Assembly (NCBI GenBank): GCA_005798855.1
Contig: SYIF01000073.1
Location: 1-43,393 of the forward strand
Length of the DNA stretch: 43,393 nt
Source of the DNA: Actinomycetota bacterium
GTDB lineage: Bacteria > Actinomycetota > Thermoleophilia > Gaiellales > F1-60-MAGs149
Direction of reading: 5' to 3'
Position numbers and translations under genes: made by a program
The notes under the pieces: model-generated
The model's input: the letters and a program-made list of their open reading frames with translations, nothing else
What the model was told of the DNA's origin: nothing
Databases searched by the model: none
Shown: positions 9,201 through 15,020 of the stretch, piece by piece
How positions within the stretch are numbered: the stretch's first letter is position 1
Layout of the letters: each line of letters begins with the position of its first letter

Positions 9201-9834
9201 TCACGCCAGTACCCGTGGCGGTGTAGGTGTAACTGGAGTTGAGTGGCAGGTTGCGCTGGTCGATGCGGTCGAGGCCCCACGTGGCGGGGCTCTGCGTGGC
9301 GTCGATACCCACCACGCGATCGGGCTCGATGCGCGTCACCGAGGGGTCCTGCGCGAGCGCTGCGACCTGGCTTGGCGTGAGGTCGGCGGTAAAGCCGTTG
9401 AGGGCGTGCGTGAAGACGGCGAGTGGTGTAGCCCCGGCGCTGCGGGCAAACACTGCAGGCTGCTTGCTCGCCACGACCGTGACGATGTAGCGGTTCGGAA
9501 TCACCGAACCAATCTTGGCTCCGGCAGGTACCTCAGCAGCGCTGGTTGTGTCCAACGCATACAGCTGACGATCGCGCTCGACGACCAAGACCTGAGGGTC
9601 GTTGCGCAGCCGACTCACGTCGGTCGAGTCGAGGCTGGCGACAAACCCGTCGATGCCGTGGCGGAAGACCTGGCTGACGTCGTTCTGGCGAGCCTCCTCC
9701 GAGTTGACCTTGCTGGTCAGGTTGGCGCTGTCGTCGAGGATCACGACGTAGTCCTGCGATGGCGCAGCATGCGCGAGCGCAGGTGTGATCGCGAAAGCGG
9801 AGAGGGCGATCAGGAGAGTGGCAAAGCGACGCAT
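6247..9834 (-). CDS. giant secreted serine protease with two complete subtilisin (S8) domains
   Basis: Exported protein of 1195 residues. Order: signal peptide (1-24); two I9-like propeptide segments (~28-95 and ~115-179); subtilase domain 1 (~185-455) with D217 (IIDTGI), H250 (GHGTHVAG), N339 and S404 (GTSMATPHVAG); FN3 (~465-560); a PPC-like beta domain (~565-690); a second FN3 (~693-785) with a Cys pair; subtilase domain 2 (~795-1065) with D833, H866, N955 and S1020 (GTSMASPHVAG); and a Pro/Thr linker and basic beta-rich tail. Both catalytic sets are intact. The two S8 domains share phrases such as SDGNGTEDCNGHGTHVAG, so they probably arose by duplication. I chose the Met before the signal peptide; an upstream ATG at 9882 falls in a probable -10. 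Confidence 0.9.
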   Translation of the reverse strand: MRRFATLLIALSAFAITPALAHAAPSQDYVVILDDSANLTSKVNSEEARQNDVSQVFRHGIDGFVASLDSTDVSRLRNDPQVLVVERDRQLYALDTTSAAEVPAGAKIGSVIPNRYIVTVVASKQPAVFARSAGATPLAVFTHALNGFTADLTPSQVAALAQDPSVTRIEPDRVVGIDATQSPATWGLDRIDQRNLPLNSSYTYTATGTGVKAYIIDTGILGTHSDFGGRVLSGYTAISDGNGTTDCNGHGTHVAGTVGGATYGVAKNVSLVPVRVLSCGGSGSTTGVIAGVDWVTADHAASTPAVANMSLGGSYSVSLNAAVARSITDGVTYAVAAGNSNTDACSASPASERTAITVGATGSNDARASYSNFGTCLDVFAPGSGITSDWYTSTTATNTISGTSMATPHVAGVAALLLSADATASPATIASRLLATATPSVVTGTGAGSPNLLLASGTFTPGPVTAPSAPRNLVATVGSERITLTFDVPADTGGAAITDYVIQRASGGGAWTTVADGVSNAATATITGLTNGTTYSFRVAAVNSASTGAYSGAITATLAPAATNDAFADAALITGSTGSLSGSTVNATRETNEPTHGGYGGSSSIWYLWTAPSDGTFALSTQGSSYDTLLGAYTGTNVGALSTLAANDDSGGGLWSAVTVNVTAGTTIKIAIDGYGGLRGSTVLGWTFTQVAAPTAPDAPTGVTASAGNGKVSVGWLAPASNGRRAITGYTATATPGGAKCSTTGARACTIGSLHNGTAYTFTVTATNAIGTSPASAASAAVTPGAPTRSPRAASWGLDRLDQRDLPLDGTMDLQAANASAGGGSGVIAYVIDTGIRSDHAQFGGRVESGYTAVSDGNGTEDCNGHGTHVAGTVGGADYGVAPSVSIVPVRVLDCYGSGNLSDVIAGLNWVAANHAPGQLAVANMSLGGGYSEALNTAVQSVIDDGVTMVVAAGNNGGDACANSPASVPAAITVGATDSNDQRAYFSDYGPCVDLFAPGVDILSSWLDSSTATETLSGTSMASPHVAGGVALTLASTRSTSTGEISTSVLGNASRDHVGDAGAGSPNRLLYIGGTLSGGTPVVPATPQPVETPTPGRTATTPSALAAKLAITPRVTTATRVGKKLVLTLPTAKGAVYKIYRDGKLVLTTRSSSPRVLVGKGKRIVFQVRKVMPTGLSPLSNKVIVIGSRIIVKAR

Positions 9835-9880
9835 TAAATGGTCTCGATCCGGGCGTGGAAGGCACCGAAATACCGTGCCC

Positions 9881-9886
9881 ATTGTA
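9881..9886 (-). promoter_or_regulatory. possible -10 element for the protease gene
   Basis: The minus strand carries TACAAT here, about 46 nt before the chosen ATG at 9834. If used, it gives a leader of about 40 nt and excludes the ATG at 9882, which overlaps the element. No convincing -35 or Shine-Dalgarno was found. The rest of 9887-10020 holds no gene I can support. Confidence 0.35.
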
Positions 9887-10020
9887 GACGACGATCGAGC
9901 AACCGAAATCTGACGGTCTGTTCAGGCGTGGCGTGCATTGAGGGAACGATCGCAGATCACTATTAAGAATCTGTTGCGCCCGCATTGTGATCGGGAGCAC
10001 AGGAACTAAAGCCCCTGCGT

Positions 10021-10026
10021 TAGACT
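10021..10026 (+). promoter_or_regulatory. possible -10 element for sufSU
   Basis: TAGACT lies 10 nt before the sufS GTG. The spacing predicts a start of transcription within a few bases of the initiation codon. No -35 match is evident. Confidence 0.4.
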
Positions 10027-10036
10027 GCCCTAACTC

Positions 10037-11287
10037 GTGACGGTCTCGCCCCTTACTCCGACCGATCTAACCCGCATCCGCGCCGATTTTCCGATTCTCG
10101 CGCGGGAACTGCACGGACAGCCACTGGCCTATCTCGACTCGGCCTCGACGTCGCAAAAGCCGCAGCAGATGCTCGACGCCATGACGAGCTTCTACTCGAC
10201 CTCGAATGCCAATGTGCATCGCGGCGTCTACACGCTCGGCGTGGAGAGCACGGATGCCTTCGAAGCCGCACGCGATGCCGTTGCCGCGCTGCTGAACGCA
10301 CCGTCTCGCCGCGAAGTGATCTTTACGCGCAATACGACCGAGGCGCTCAACCTTGTCGCCAAGACGTATGGCGCGCAGAACTGTGGTCCCGGGGACGTGA
10401 TCGTCTTGACGGTGCTTGAGCACCACGCCAACCTCGTGCCGTGGCAGGTGCTGGCCGAGCAGACCGGGGCCACGTTGCGGTTTCTCGACATCGATGACGA
10501 AGGCAACCTCCAGCTCGACGCGCTCGATGCGATTGCGCGTGAGGCCAATGTCAAGCTCGTCGCGGTGACCCACCAGTCGAACACGCTCGGGGTGCGCCCG
10601 CCCGTGGCCGAACTCGTCGCCTGGGCGCATGCGCAAGGCGCCGTGGTCGTGCTCGATGCGGCGCAGACGGTGCCGAACCGGCCCGTTGATGTGCAGGCGC
10701 TCGATGTGGACTTCCTCGCCTTCTCGGGGCACAAGACGCTTGGGCCAACCGGCATCGGTGCACTCTGGGGTCGCGAGTCGCTACTCGCCGAGCTGCAGCC
10801 GTTCCTGACCGGTGGGGAGATGATCCGCTCGGTCAAGCTCGAGCGCACGTCGTGGAATAGCCTGCCCTGGAAGTTCGAGGCCGGCACCCCCGCCTACGCC
10901 GAGGCCGTCGGACTCCACGCTGCAATCGACTACCTGCACGCTGTCGGTCTCGAGGCGATTGACGCCCACGAGCACGCGATCACGGACTACGCGCTTGGAC
11001 GTCTCGCCGAGGTGCCGGGCCTCCAGATCGTTGGGCCGCTGACGGCGGCTGCACGAGGCGGCGTCGTCTCCTTCGTGCTCGAAGACGTGCACCCGCACGA
11101 CATTGCCGAGATCCTCGATCGGCATGCTGTCTGCGTGCGCGCCGGCCACCACTGCACGCAACCGCTGATCGAACGCCTCGGACTCGCTGCCACCGTGCGT
11201 GCCTCGTTCTACCTCACCACCACCGAAACTGAGATCGATCGGCTCGTCGATGGTCTGCTCGACGTACGTCGAGTGATGGGAGTCTGA
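10037..11287 (+). CDS. sufS: SufS-type cysteine desulfurase
   Basis: PLP-dependent class II cysteine desulfurase of 416 residues that takes sulfur from L-cysteine and hands it as persulfide to a carrier, here most likely the adjacent SufU. Visible landmarks: NANVHRGVYTLG near residue 60, H130 in LEHHANLVPW (stacks on PLP), D207 in VVLDAAQ, K233 in SGHKTLGPTG (Schiff-base lysine), and C373 in RAGHHCTQP on the short active-site loop. It starts with GTG. The sufU ATG follows after 2 nt, so the two form an operon. sufB and sufD lie 8 kb upstream on the same strand with unrelated genes between. Confidence 0.96.
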   Translation: MTVSPLTPTDLTRIRADFPILARELHGQPLAYLDSASTSQKPQQMLDAMTSFYSTSNANVHRGVYTLGVESTDAFEAARDAVAALLNAPSRREVIFTRNTTEALNLVAKTYGAQNCGPGDVIVLTVLEHHANLVPWQVLAEQTGATLRFLDIDDEGNLQLDALDAIAREANVKLVAVTHQSNTLGVRPPVAELVAWAHAQGAVVVLDAAQTVPNRPVDVQALDVDFLAFSGHKTLGPTGIGALWGRESLLAELQPFLTGGEMIRSVKLERTSWNSLPWKFEAGTPAYAEAVGLHAAIDYLHAVGLEAIDAHEHAITDYALGRLAEVPGLQIVGPLTAAARGGVVSFVLEDVHPHDIAEILDRHAVCVRAGHHCTQPLIERLGLAATVRASFYLTTTETEIDRLVDGLLDVRRVMGV

Positions 11288-11289
11288 CA

Positions 11290-11709
11290 ATGGACGATCT
11301 CTATCGCGAGAATCTGATGGATCACTACCAGCATCCACGTCACCACGGCCCGATGGCCGAGTGCGATGCTGAGGCCGAGGGACAAAACCCGCTCTGCGGA
11401 GATCAGGTCGTTGTGCAGGTCAAGCTGGCCAACGGGACGATTGAAGAAATGCGCTTTACGGGCCATGGCTGTGCCGTCTCGCAGGCGGCGACGTCGATGC
11501 TGACCGAGCTCGTGCAGGGACTGACCGTCGACGAGGCGGCTGCTCTGCCCTCGCAGGCAATCCTCGACGAACTGGCGATCCCGCTCTCCGCGATGCGCGT
11601 CAAGTGCGCCGTGTTAGGGCTCGGCACGCTGAAGCTCGCGCTCCATCGCGCGGCTGGTACACCGCTGCCTGCCGAGTGGGGCGACACGGACGAGATGGTC
11701 TGGTCCTAG
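11290..11709 (+). CDS. sufU: SufU-like sulfur acceptor/scaffold protein
   Basis: IscU/SufU-fold protein of 139 residues, expected to receive sulfur from SufS with the help of a bound zinc. C36 and D38 (NPLCGD), C61 (GHGCAVSQA) and C106 (MRVKCAVLG) supply the metal ligands. Lys precedes the third Cys, as in SufU, not the His-Cys of IscU, and no LPPVK chaperone motif is present. C61 to C106 is only 45 residues; B. subtilis SufU (C66-C128) has 62 because of a characteristic insertion, so this is a short SufU or an intermediate form. The stop codon region overlaps the end of the convergent PucR-type gene by 4 bp. Confidence 0.92.
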   Translation: MDDLYRENLMDHYQHPRHHGPMAECDAEAEGQNPLCGDQVVVQVKLANGTIEEMRFTGHGCAVSQAATSMLTELVQGLTVDEAAALPSQAILDELAIPLSAMRVKCAVLGLGTLKLALHRAAGTPLPAEWGDTDEMVWS

Positions 11710-12419
11710 TCGGAAGCGGTGTCGAGCAGGCGCGCGCCGCGCAGTGCGAGCTCGAGGCGAAAGCGATCGTCGGCGTGCTGGAGATCCAGTGATGTCAGCT
11801 TCGCAATCCGAGCGAGCCGGTAGCGCACTGTGCGCTCGTGGACGTCAAGCGCGCGGGCGGTAGCCGCCACGCTGAGGCCCTCTTGGAGCCACGTGGTAGC
11901 GGTTTCGATGTAGTGCGGCCCACCCTGGCGATTGCTCTGCAGCGGCTCGAGCGTCAGCTCAACCAACTCGCGGAGCGTCTCGCGGTCCTGCCCGATCAGC
12001 GCCTCGGGAAGCACGTCGGCGAACGGCACGACGCCGCGCAGGCTAAGCCGGTTGGCGACCTCGAGTGCACGCTCGGCCTCGCCATACGATGTTCGGATAC
12101 CACTCACGCCAAGTCCGGGGCGGCCTAGACCCGCCGTCTCTGCGCCTCGAGGGACGCGGCCACTGACAATCGCGACAATCGTTCCGCTACGGACACCAAC
12201 GAGCAAGGTCGCACCGCGTAGGCGGTCCAACACCGTGGTTGAGACCGTGCCAACGACCAGCACGCTGCGACGCCCACCGAGATCGATGCCGAGCTCTGTG
12301 GCGTGCTCCATCACCTGCTCGGGCGGCGCCTGCGAAAGCACGTGGTCAAGCAAGACAACGCGCGCTTGCTCTGCACGGAGGGCGGTCAGCACAACCTCTG
12401 GGGACTCATTCTCGGGCAC
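11706..12419 (-). CDS. PucR/CdaR-family transcriptional regulator
   Basis: Predicted DNA-binding regulator of 237 residues. The C-terminal ~60 residues (WLQEGLSVAATARALDVHERTVRYRLARI) are the PucR C-terminal helix-turn-helix (HTH_30). The N-terminal part resembles the GGDEF-like middle domain of CdaR proteins (YGEAERALEVANRL, then VVPFADVLPEALI). The usual longer N-terminal sensor domain is missing, so the protein is short for the family. It starts with GTG, 6 nt after a TAACGT element, and a perfect palindrome overlaps that promoter, suggesting autoregulation. It is convergent with sufSU; a role in regulating that locus is possible but unsupported. Confidence 0.85.
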   Translation of the reverse strand: MPENESPEVVLTALRAEQARVVLLDHVLSQAPPEQVMEHATELGIDLGGRRSVLVVGTVSTTVLDRLRGATLLVGVRSGTIVAIVSGRVPRGAETAGLGRPGLGVSGIRTSYGEAERALEVANRLSLRGVVPFADVLPEALIGQDRETLRELVELTLEPLQSNRQGGPHYIETATTWLQEGLSVAATARALDVHERTVRYRLARIAKLTSLDLQHADDRFRLELALRGARLLDTASD

Positions 12420-12445
12420 GGCGGAACGTTACCGGTTTCCGGTAA
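12420..12445 (-). promoter_or_regulatory. leaderless promoter and palindromic operator of the PucR-type gene
   Basis: TAACGT (12431-12426, minus strand) precedes the GTG at 12419 by 6 nt. A perfect inverted repeat TTACCGG-TTT-CCGGTAA occupies 12429-12445 and overlaps the upstream edge of the -10. It could be an operator bound by the regulator itself, or a hairpin terminator of the membrane-protein gene that ends at 12452. Confidence 0.5.
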
Positions 12446-12451
12446 GTCGTG

Positions 12452-14143
12452 TCAGGCGCCGTCTACCTGAGCCCGCACGAGCGCCGGGTCGAAGCGATAG
12501 CGCACGACGCCACCAACCTCAGAGCGAACGCCACCGGCCTCGCGCAAGAACGGGGCCCACGGGCCCGGATGCTTGGCGTCGACCAAGACCCACGAGGTCC
12601 CAGTAAACGCGAGGTAGCGCAGCAGTTCTTGGCGTGGGTTCGCGGGCAGTTGCTCGTTGTAGAACCCAGTAACTGCCGGGAACTGCGTGTAGGTCAGCGG
12701 GACTGCCGCAGCGCTATAGCCACCCGCCATGCGGTAACGCATCTTGGCGAGCGCCTGCCAGTACATGCCGTTGCCACGGAACGAGTAGGGCAGGATCAGT
12801 ACGACCGCGTCGTCGGGAATCGCAGCGGTCGCTCTGGCATCCTGTATACCCGGAGGCGTCTGTAAATCCGTCCGCCAAAGGTCAGCACGCGGCGTCGGCA
12901 ACAGGCAGATCAGCGCCAGCACGAGCAGACCCAGACGGACTGCAAACCACGGCAGTCGATCGCCTCGGCGGCGAGTCACAAAGAGCGCGCCGAGCAGGGC
13001 AAGCCCAAGCCACGCATAGACCACGAGGCGCGTCGGCAAAGCGAGTTGGATCAGAGGCAGGTGGGTAAAGATCTGCCACGGCATGCTCCAGTACGTGTCG
13101 CCGCTGATTGTCAGGTGCGCACCAAACGACAGCACGATCGCGGCGACGGTCGTGACGACAATCACCCAGACGAACCGCACGTGACGCCAGCGCCAGATGC
13201 CGCCTAGCGCAGCGAGGACGAGCAGTGGACCGAGGTACGCTAACTGTTCTGTGAGGTTGCCAGCAAACTGCAACGATTCGGCCTGGAAGCGCGCACCTCC
13301 CACCCACGTGATCACCGTCGGCACGACGAGGTTCTTGAGATCGAGCGGATAGAGATCGGGTCGGATCCGGTCGTTGATTGGGTTCGGGTGAAGCAGTGCT
13401 GCCAGCAGCAGCGGTGAGATGATCGCAATCGCAAGGGCATACCCCGCTGCGATCAGTGGCAGCGTCCGCAGGAGCCGACCACGGAGTTCACTCGGGCCAA
13501 TCGCGATGGCAGCGAGAACCGCGAGGCTTCCGACTACCGTCGCCGTTGCACCGACCTCGGTAAAGATCAGAAACTGCATCGCGATCAGCCCAGCCAGAGC
13601 CAAGACTCCGCGGCCTGGACGAATCGACTGCTCGACGAGGCGAATGACGACCAGCACGATCAGCGGCAGTGCGGCGACCAGCGCGAGGTTGAGGTGGTTG
13701 AGGGTTTGGCCGAGCAGATACGAGGAGAACCCGAAGATCCAGCCACCCAAGATCGCGGCTAACGAGTCCTGCGTGATATGACGGCAGAGGAGATAGGCCG
13801 TCCACGCAGCCAAGGCAGGGGCCGCAATTGCGAGCGTGTTATACGTGACGAGCGGACCGGCAAGCGCGGTCAGCGGGGCAAAGAGCAACGCGGGCCCTGG
13901 GATCGTGGTCGCCCAGGCGAGGTTAAAGCCCATTGGCGCGTCGATGCGGTCGGTCAGGAAGGACGACTGGTTACCCGCCAAGACTTCGAACCAATGCACG
14001 AGGGACCAGGCGAAGAAGCCCTGGTCGCCCCCGAAGCTGCCGACGACAGAGTCGCGGGGCGCTTGGAGGAAGAAGCGACCGATCAGAACGACGGACCCGA
14101 GCAGGTACCCGAGCAGCACGAGGAGCGGCTCGAGACGTCGCAT
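12452..14143 (-). CDS. polytopic membrane protein, GT-C glycosyltransferase-like
   Basis: Integral membrane protein of 563 residues with about 11-12 hydrophobic segments in the first ~430 residues and a soluble C-terminal domain. After the first helix, the loop contains GSFGGDQGFFAWSLVHW, and a second loop reads DAPMGFNLAWATT. An acidic residue in the first extracytoplasmic loop and this topology resemble GT-C enzymes that use polyprenyl-linked sugars. The C-terminal part (ILPYSFRGNGMYWQAL; YLAFTGTSWVLVD) resembles domains of YfhO/DUF6311-like proteins. I cannot name a substrate. I chose the Met of MRRLEPLLVLLGYL because TACACT lies 7 nt upstream; longer frames would run through the terminator hairpin. 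Confidence 0.8.
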   Translation of the reverse strand: MRRLEPLLVLLGYLLGSVVLIGRFFLQAPRDSVVGSFGGDQGFFAWSLVHWFEVLAGNQSSFLTDRIDAPMGFNLAWATTIPGPALLFAPLTALAGPLVTYNTLAIAAPALAAWTAYLLCRHITQDSLAAILGGWIFGFSSYLLGQTLNHLNLALVAALPLIVLVVIRLVEQSIRPGRGVLALAGLIAMQFLIFTEVGATATVVGSLAVLAAIAIGPSELRGRLLRTLPLIAAGYALAIAIISPLLLAALLHPNPINDRIRPDLYPLDLKNLVVPTVITWVGGARFQAESLQFAGNLTEQLAYLGPLLVLAALGGIWRWRHVRFVWVIVVTTVAAIVLSFGAHLTISGDTYWSMPWQIFTHLPLIQLALPTRLVVYAWLGLALLGALFVTRRRGDRLPWFAVRLGLLVLALICLLPTPRADLWRTDLQTPPGIQDARATAAIPDDAVVLILPYSFRGNGMYWQALAKMRYRMAGGYSAAAVPLTYTQFPAVTGFYNEQLPANPRQELLRYLAFTGTSWVLVDAKHPGPWAPFLREAGGVRSEVGGVVRYRFDPALVRAQVDGA

Positions 14144-14156
14144 ACCGCGGAGTGTA
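14144..14156 (-). promoter_or_regulatory. predicted leaderless promoter -10 for the GT-C-like gene
   Basis: Minus-strand TACACT (14156-14151) stands 7 nt before the ATG at 14143, with no Shine-Dalgarno sequence between. Confidence 0.5.
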
Positions 14157-14164
14157 CGCGGCAA

Positions 14165-14362
14165 CGAAGAAGGGCCGGGTGGCTGCCCACCCGGCCCTCC
14201 GGCCGAACGCTGGTCATACGTAAGGTGCGCCGCGGCGGTGAGCCGCTGCCCCAACGCTGGCTAGACGATTCCCTGTCGGTCCAGGGACACGCCCTTACGT
14301 GCGCCGACCTCCACTTGCCGTACAGTTGCTACTCAAGAACGGACCACCCCCTTTCCGCGGTA
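14165..14362 (-). ncRNA. candidate structured RNA between dcd and the GT-C-like gene
   Basis: A 249-bp gap holds no gene but much pairing potential. ACGTAAGG at 14218-14225 and CCTTACGT at 14293-14300 form a perfect 8-bp closing stem. Inside are two hairpins: GCGGC/GCCGC (14232-14246) and TCCCTG/CAGGGA (14270-14287), making a three-way junction. Outside it, GGTC/GACC and CGGC/GCCG can extend the helix with internal loops. On the minus strand this is followed by the 12-bp hairpin 14171-14198, and TATCGT (14373-14368) could be a -10 giving a transcript of about 200 nt. The rod-like layout recalls 6S RNA, but I recognise no signature of any named family. It could equally be the dcd 3' region. 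Confidence 0.35.
14171..14198 (-). terminator. strong GC-rich hairpin, probable terminator
   Basis: A perfect 12-bp stem (AGGGCCGGGTGG with CCACCCGGCCCT) and a 4-nt loop. Read on the minus strand it is followed by TCTTCGTT, a weak T-rich tail. It would end transcripts coming from dcd or from the candidate RNA just before the GT-C-like gene starts. Confidence 0.65.
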
Positions 14363-14392
14363 GCGGCACGATATCAGCGGGGGCGGACGTGA

Positions 14393-14956
14393 TTATCGGA
14401 AGTTTTTCCAGTAACCACTCGGCGTTGGCCCAACCTGGCCCTGGTACTTCGAGCCGAGTGATCCCGAGCCGTACGGGTGCTCTGCGGGACCATCAAGATT
14501 GAGGAACGACAGCTGCCCGATCTTCATCTCGGGATAGAGCGTGATCGGCAGGTTGGCGACGTTTGCGAGCTCGAGCGTGACGTGCCCATCGAAGCCAGGA
14601 TCGATAAAGCCCGCCGTCGAATGGACCTGCAGGCCGAGGCGTCCAAGTGAACTCTTACCCTCGAGGCGCGAGACGATGTCGTCACCCAGGGTGACGCGCT
14701 CGAGCGTGGCGCCGAGCACGAACTCGCCCGGATGCAGAATAAACGGCCCGCCGTCGGTGATCTCGATCAGCTCGGTTAGCTCGGCTTGCTCTTGCTTAAC
14801 GTCGATGTGGCCGTAGCGACTGTTGCGGAAGACGCGGAAGCGACGATCGCAACGTACGTCGACGCTGGCAGGCTGGATCAACGTCTCGTCGAACGGATCG
14901 AGCGCAATGCGCCCTGCCGCAATCGCGGCGCGGATTCCACGGTCAGAGAGAACCAT
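14393..14956 (-). CDS. dcd: dCTP deaminase, probably dUMP-forming (bifunctional DCD-DUT)
   Basis: Trimeric nucleotide hydrolase of 187 residues that supplies dUMP for thymidylate synthesis. The active-site block [13 protein letters not shown] (~98-109) and [19 protein letters not shown] (~112-130, catalytic Glu129) are intact. The [11 protein letters not shown] form and the C-terminal [12 protein letters not shown] match the mycobacterial and archaeal type that deaminates dCTP and also releases pyrophosphate, rather than the E. coli type that stops at dUTP; this assignment is by motif. I start at MVLSDRGI, the usual N-terminus, although the frame extends upstream. It is divergent from the pseudokinase gene with 64 bp between. 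Confidence 0.95.
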   Translation of the reverse strand: MVLSDRGIRAAIAAGRIALDPFDETLIQPASVDVRCDRRFRVFRNSRYGHIDVKQEQAELTELIEITDGGPFILHPGEFVLGATLERVTLGDDIVSRLEGKSSLGRLGLQVHSTAGFIDPGFDGHVTLELANVANLPITLYPEMKIGQLSFLNLDGPAEHPYGSGSLGSKYQGQVGPTPSGYWKNFR

Positions 14957-15007
14957 CTGGCGGCAGTTTGGCAGGCGAGGGGGACGGCCGGTGCCAGCGC
15001 GGTGCAG

Positions 15008-15020
15008 TACGCTGCGGCGT
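15008..15020 (+). promoter_or_regulatory. predicted leaderless promoter -10 for the pseudokinase gene
   Basis: TACGCT at 15008-15013 is followed by 7 nt and then the GTG at 15021. This lies in the short divergent gap with dcd. No Shine-Dalgarno sequence is present. Confidence 0.45.

Noticed and set aside
9835-9882. ATG at 9882 as start of the giant protease
   Set aside because: It would add 16 residues before a complete signal peptide, and the codon overlaps a TACAAT that looks like the promoter -10.
10021-10036. sufS as a tenth leaderless gene
   Set aside because: The TAGACT spacing is 10 nt, outside the 6-7 nt seen in the other nine, so I kept it only as a possible -10.
14144-14254. Upstream extension of the GT-C-like membrane protein
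   Set aside because: The extra 37 codons run through a 12-bp terminator hairpin and have no hydrophobic or conserved character; the ATG at 14143 has a leaderless promoter.
14201-14310. tRNA or SRP RNA in the gap after dcd
   Set aside because: There is no T-loop consensus, no CCA-compatible acceptor stem and no GGAAG-type SRP loop; only a generic structured-RNA call is justified.
14823-15020. Upstream extension of the pseudokinase frame
   Set aside because: It would overlap the dcd coding region in antisense, and the kinase-like part begins only after the GTG at 15021.
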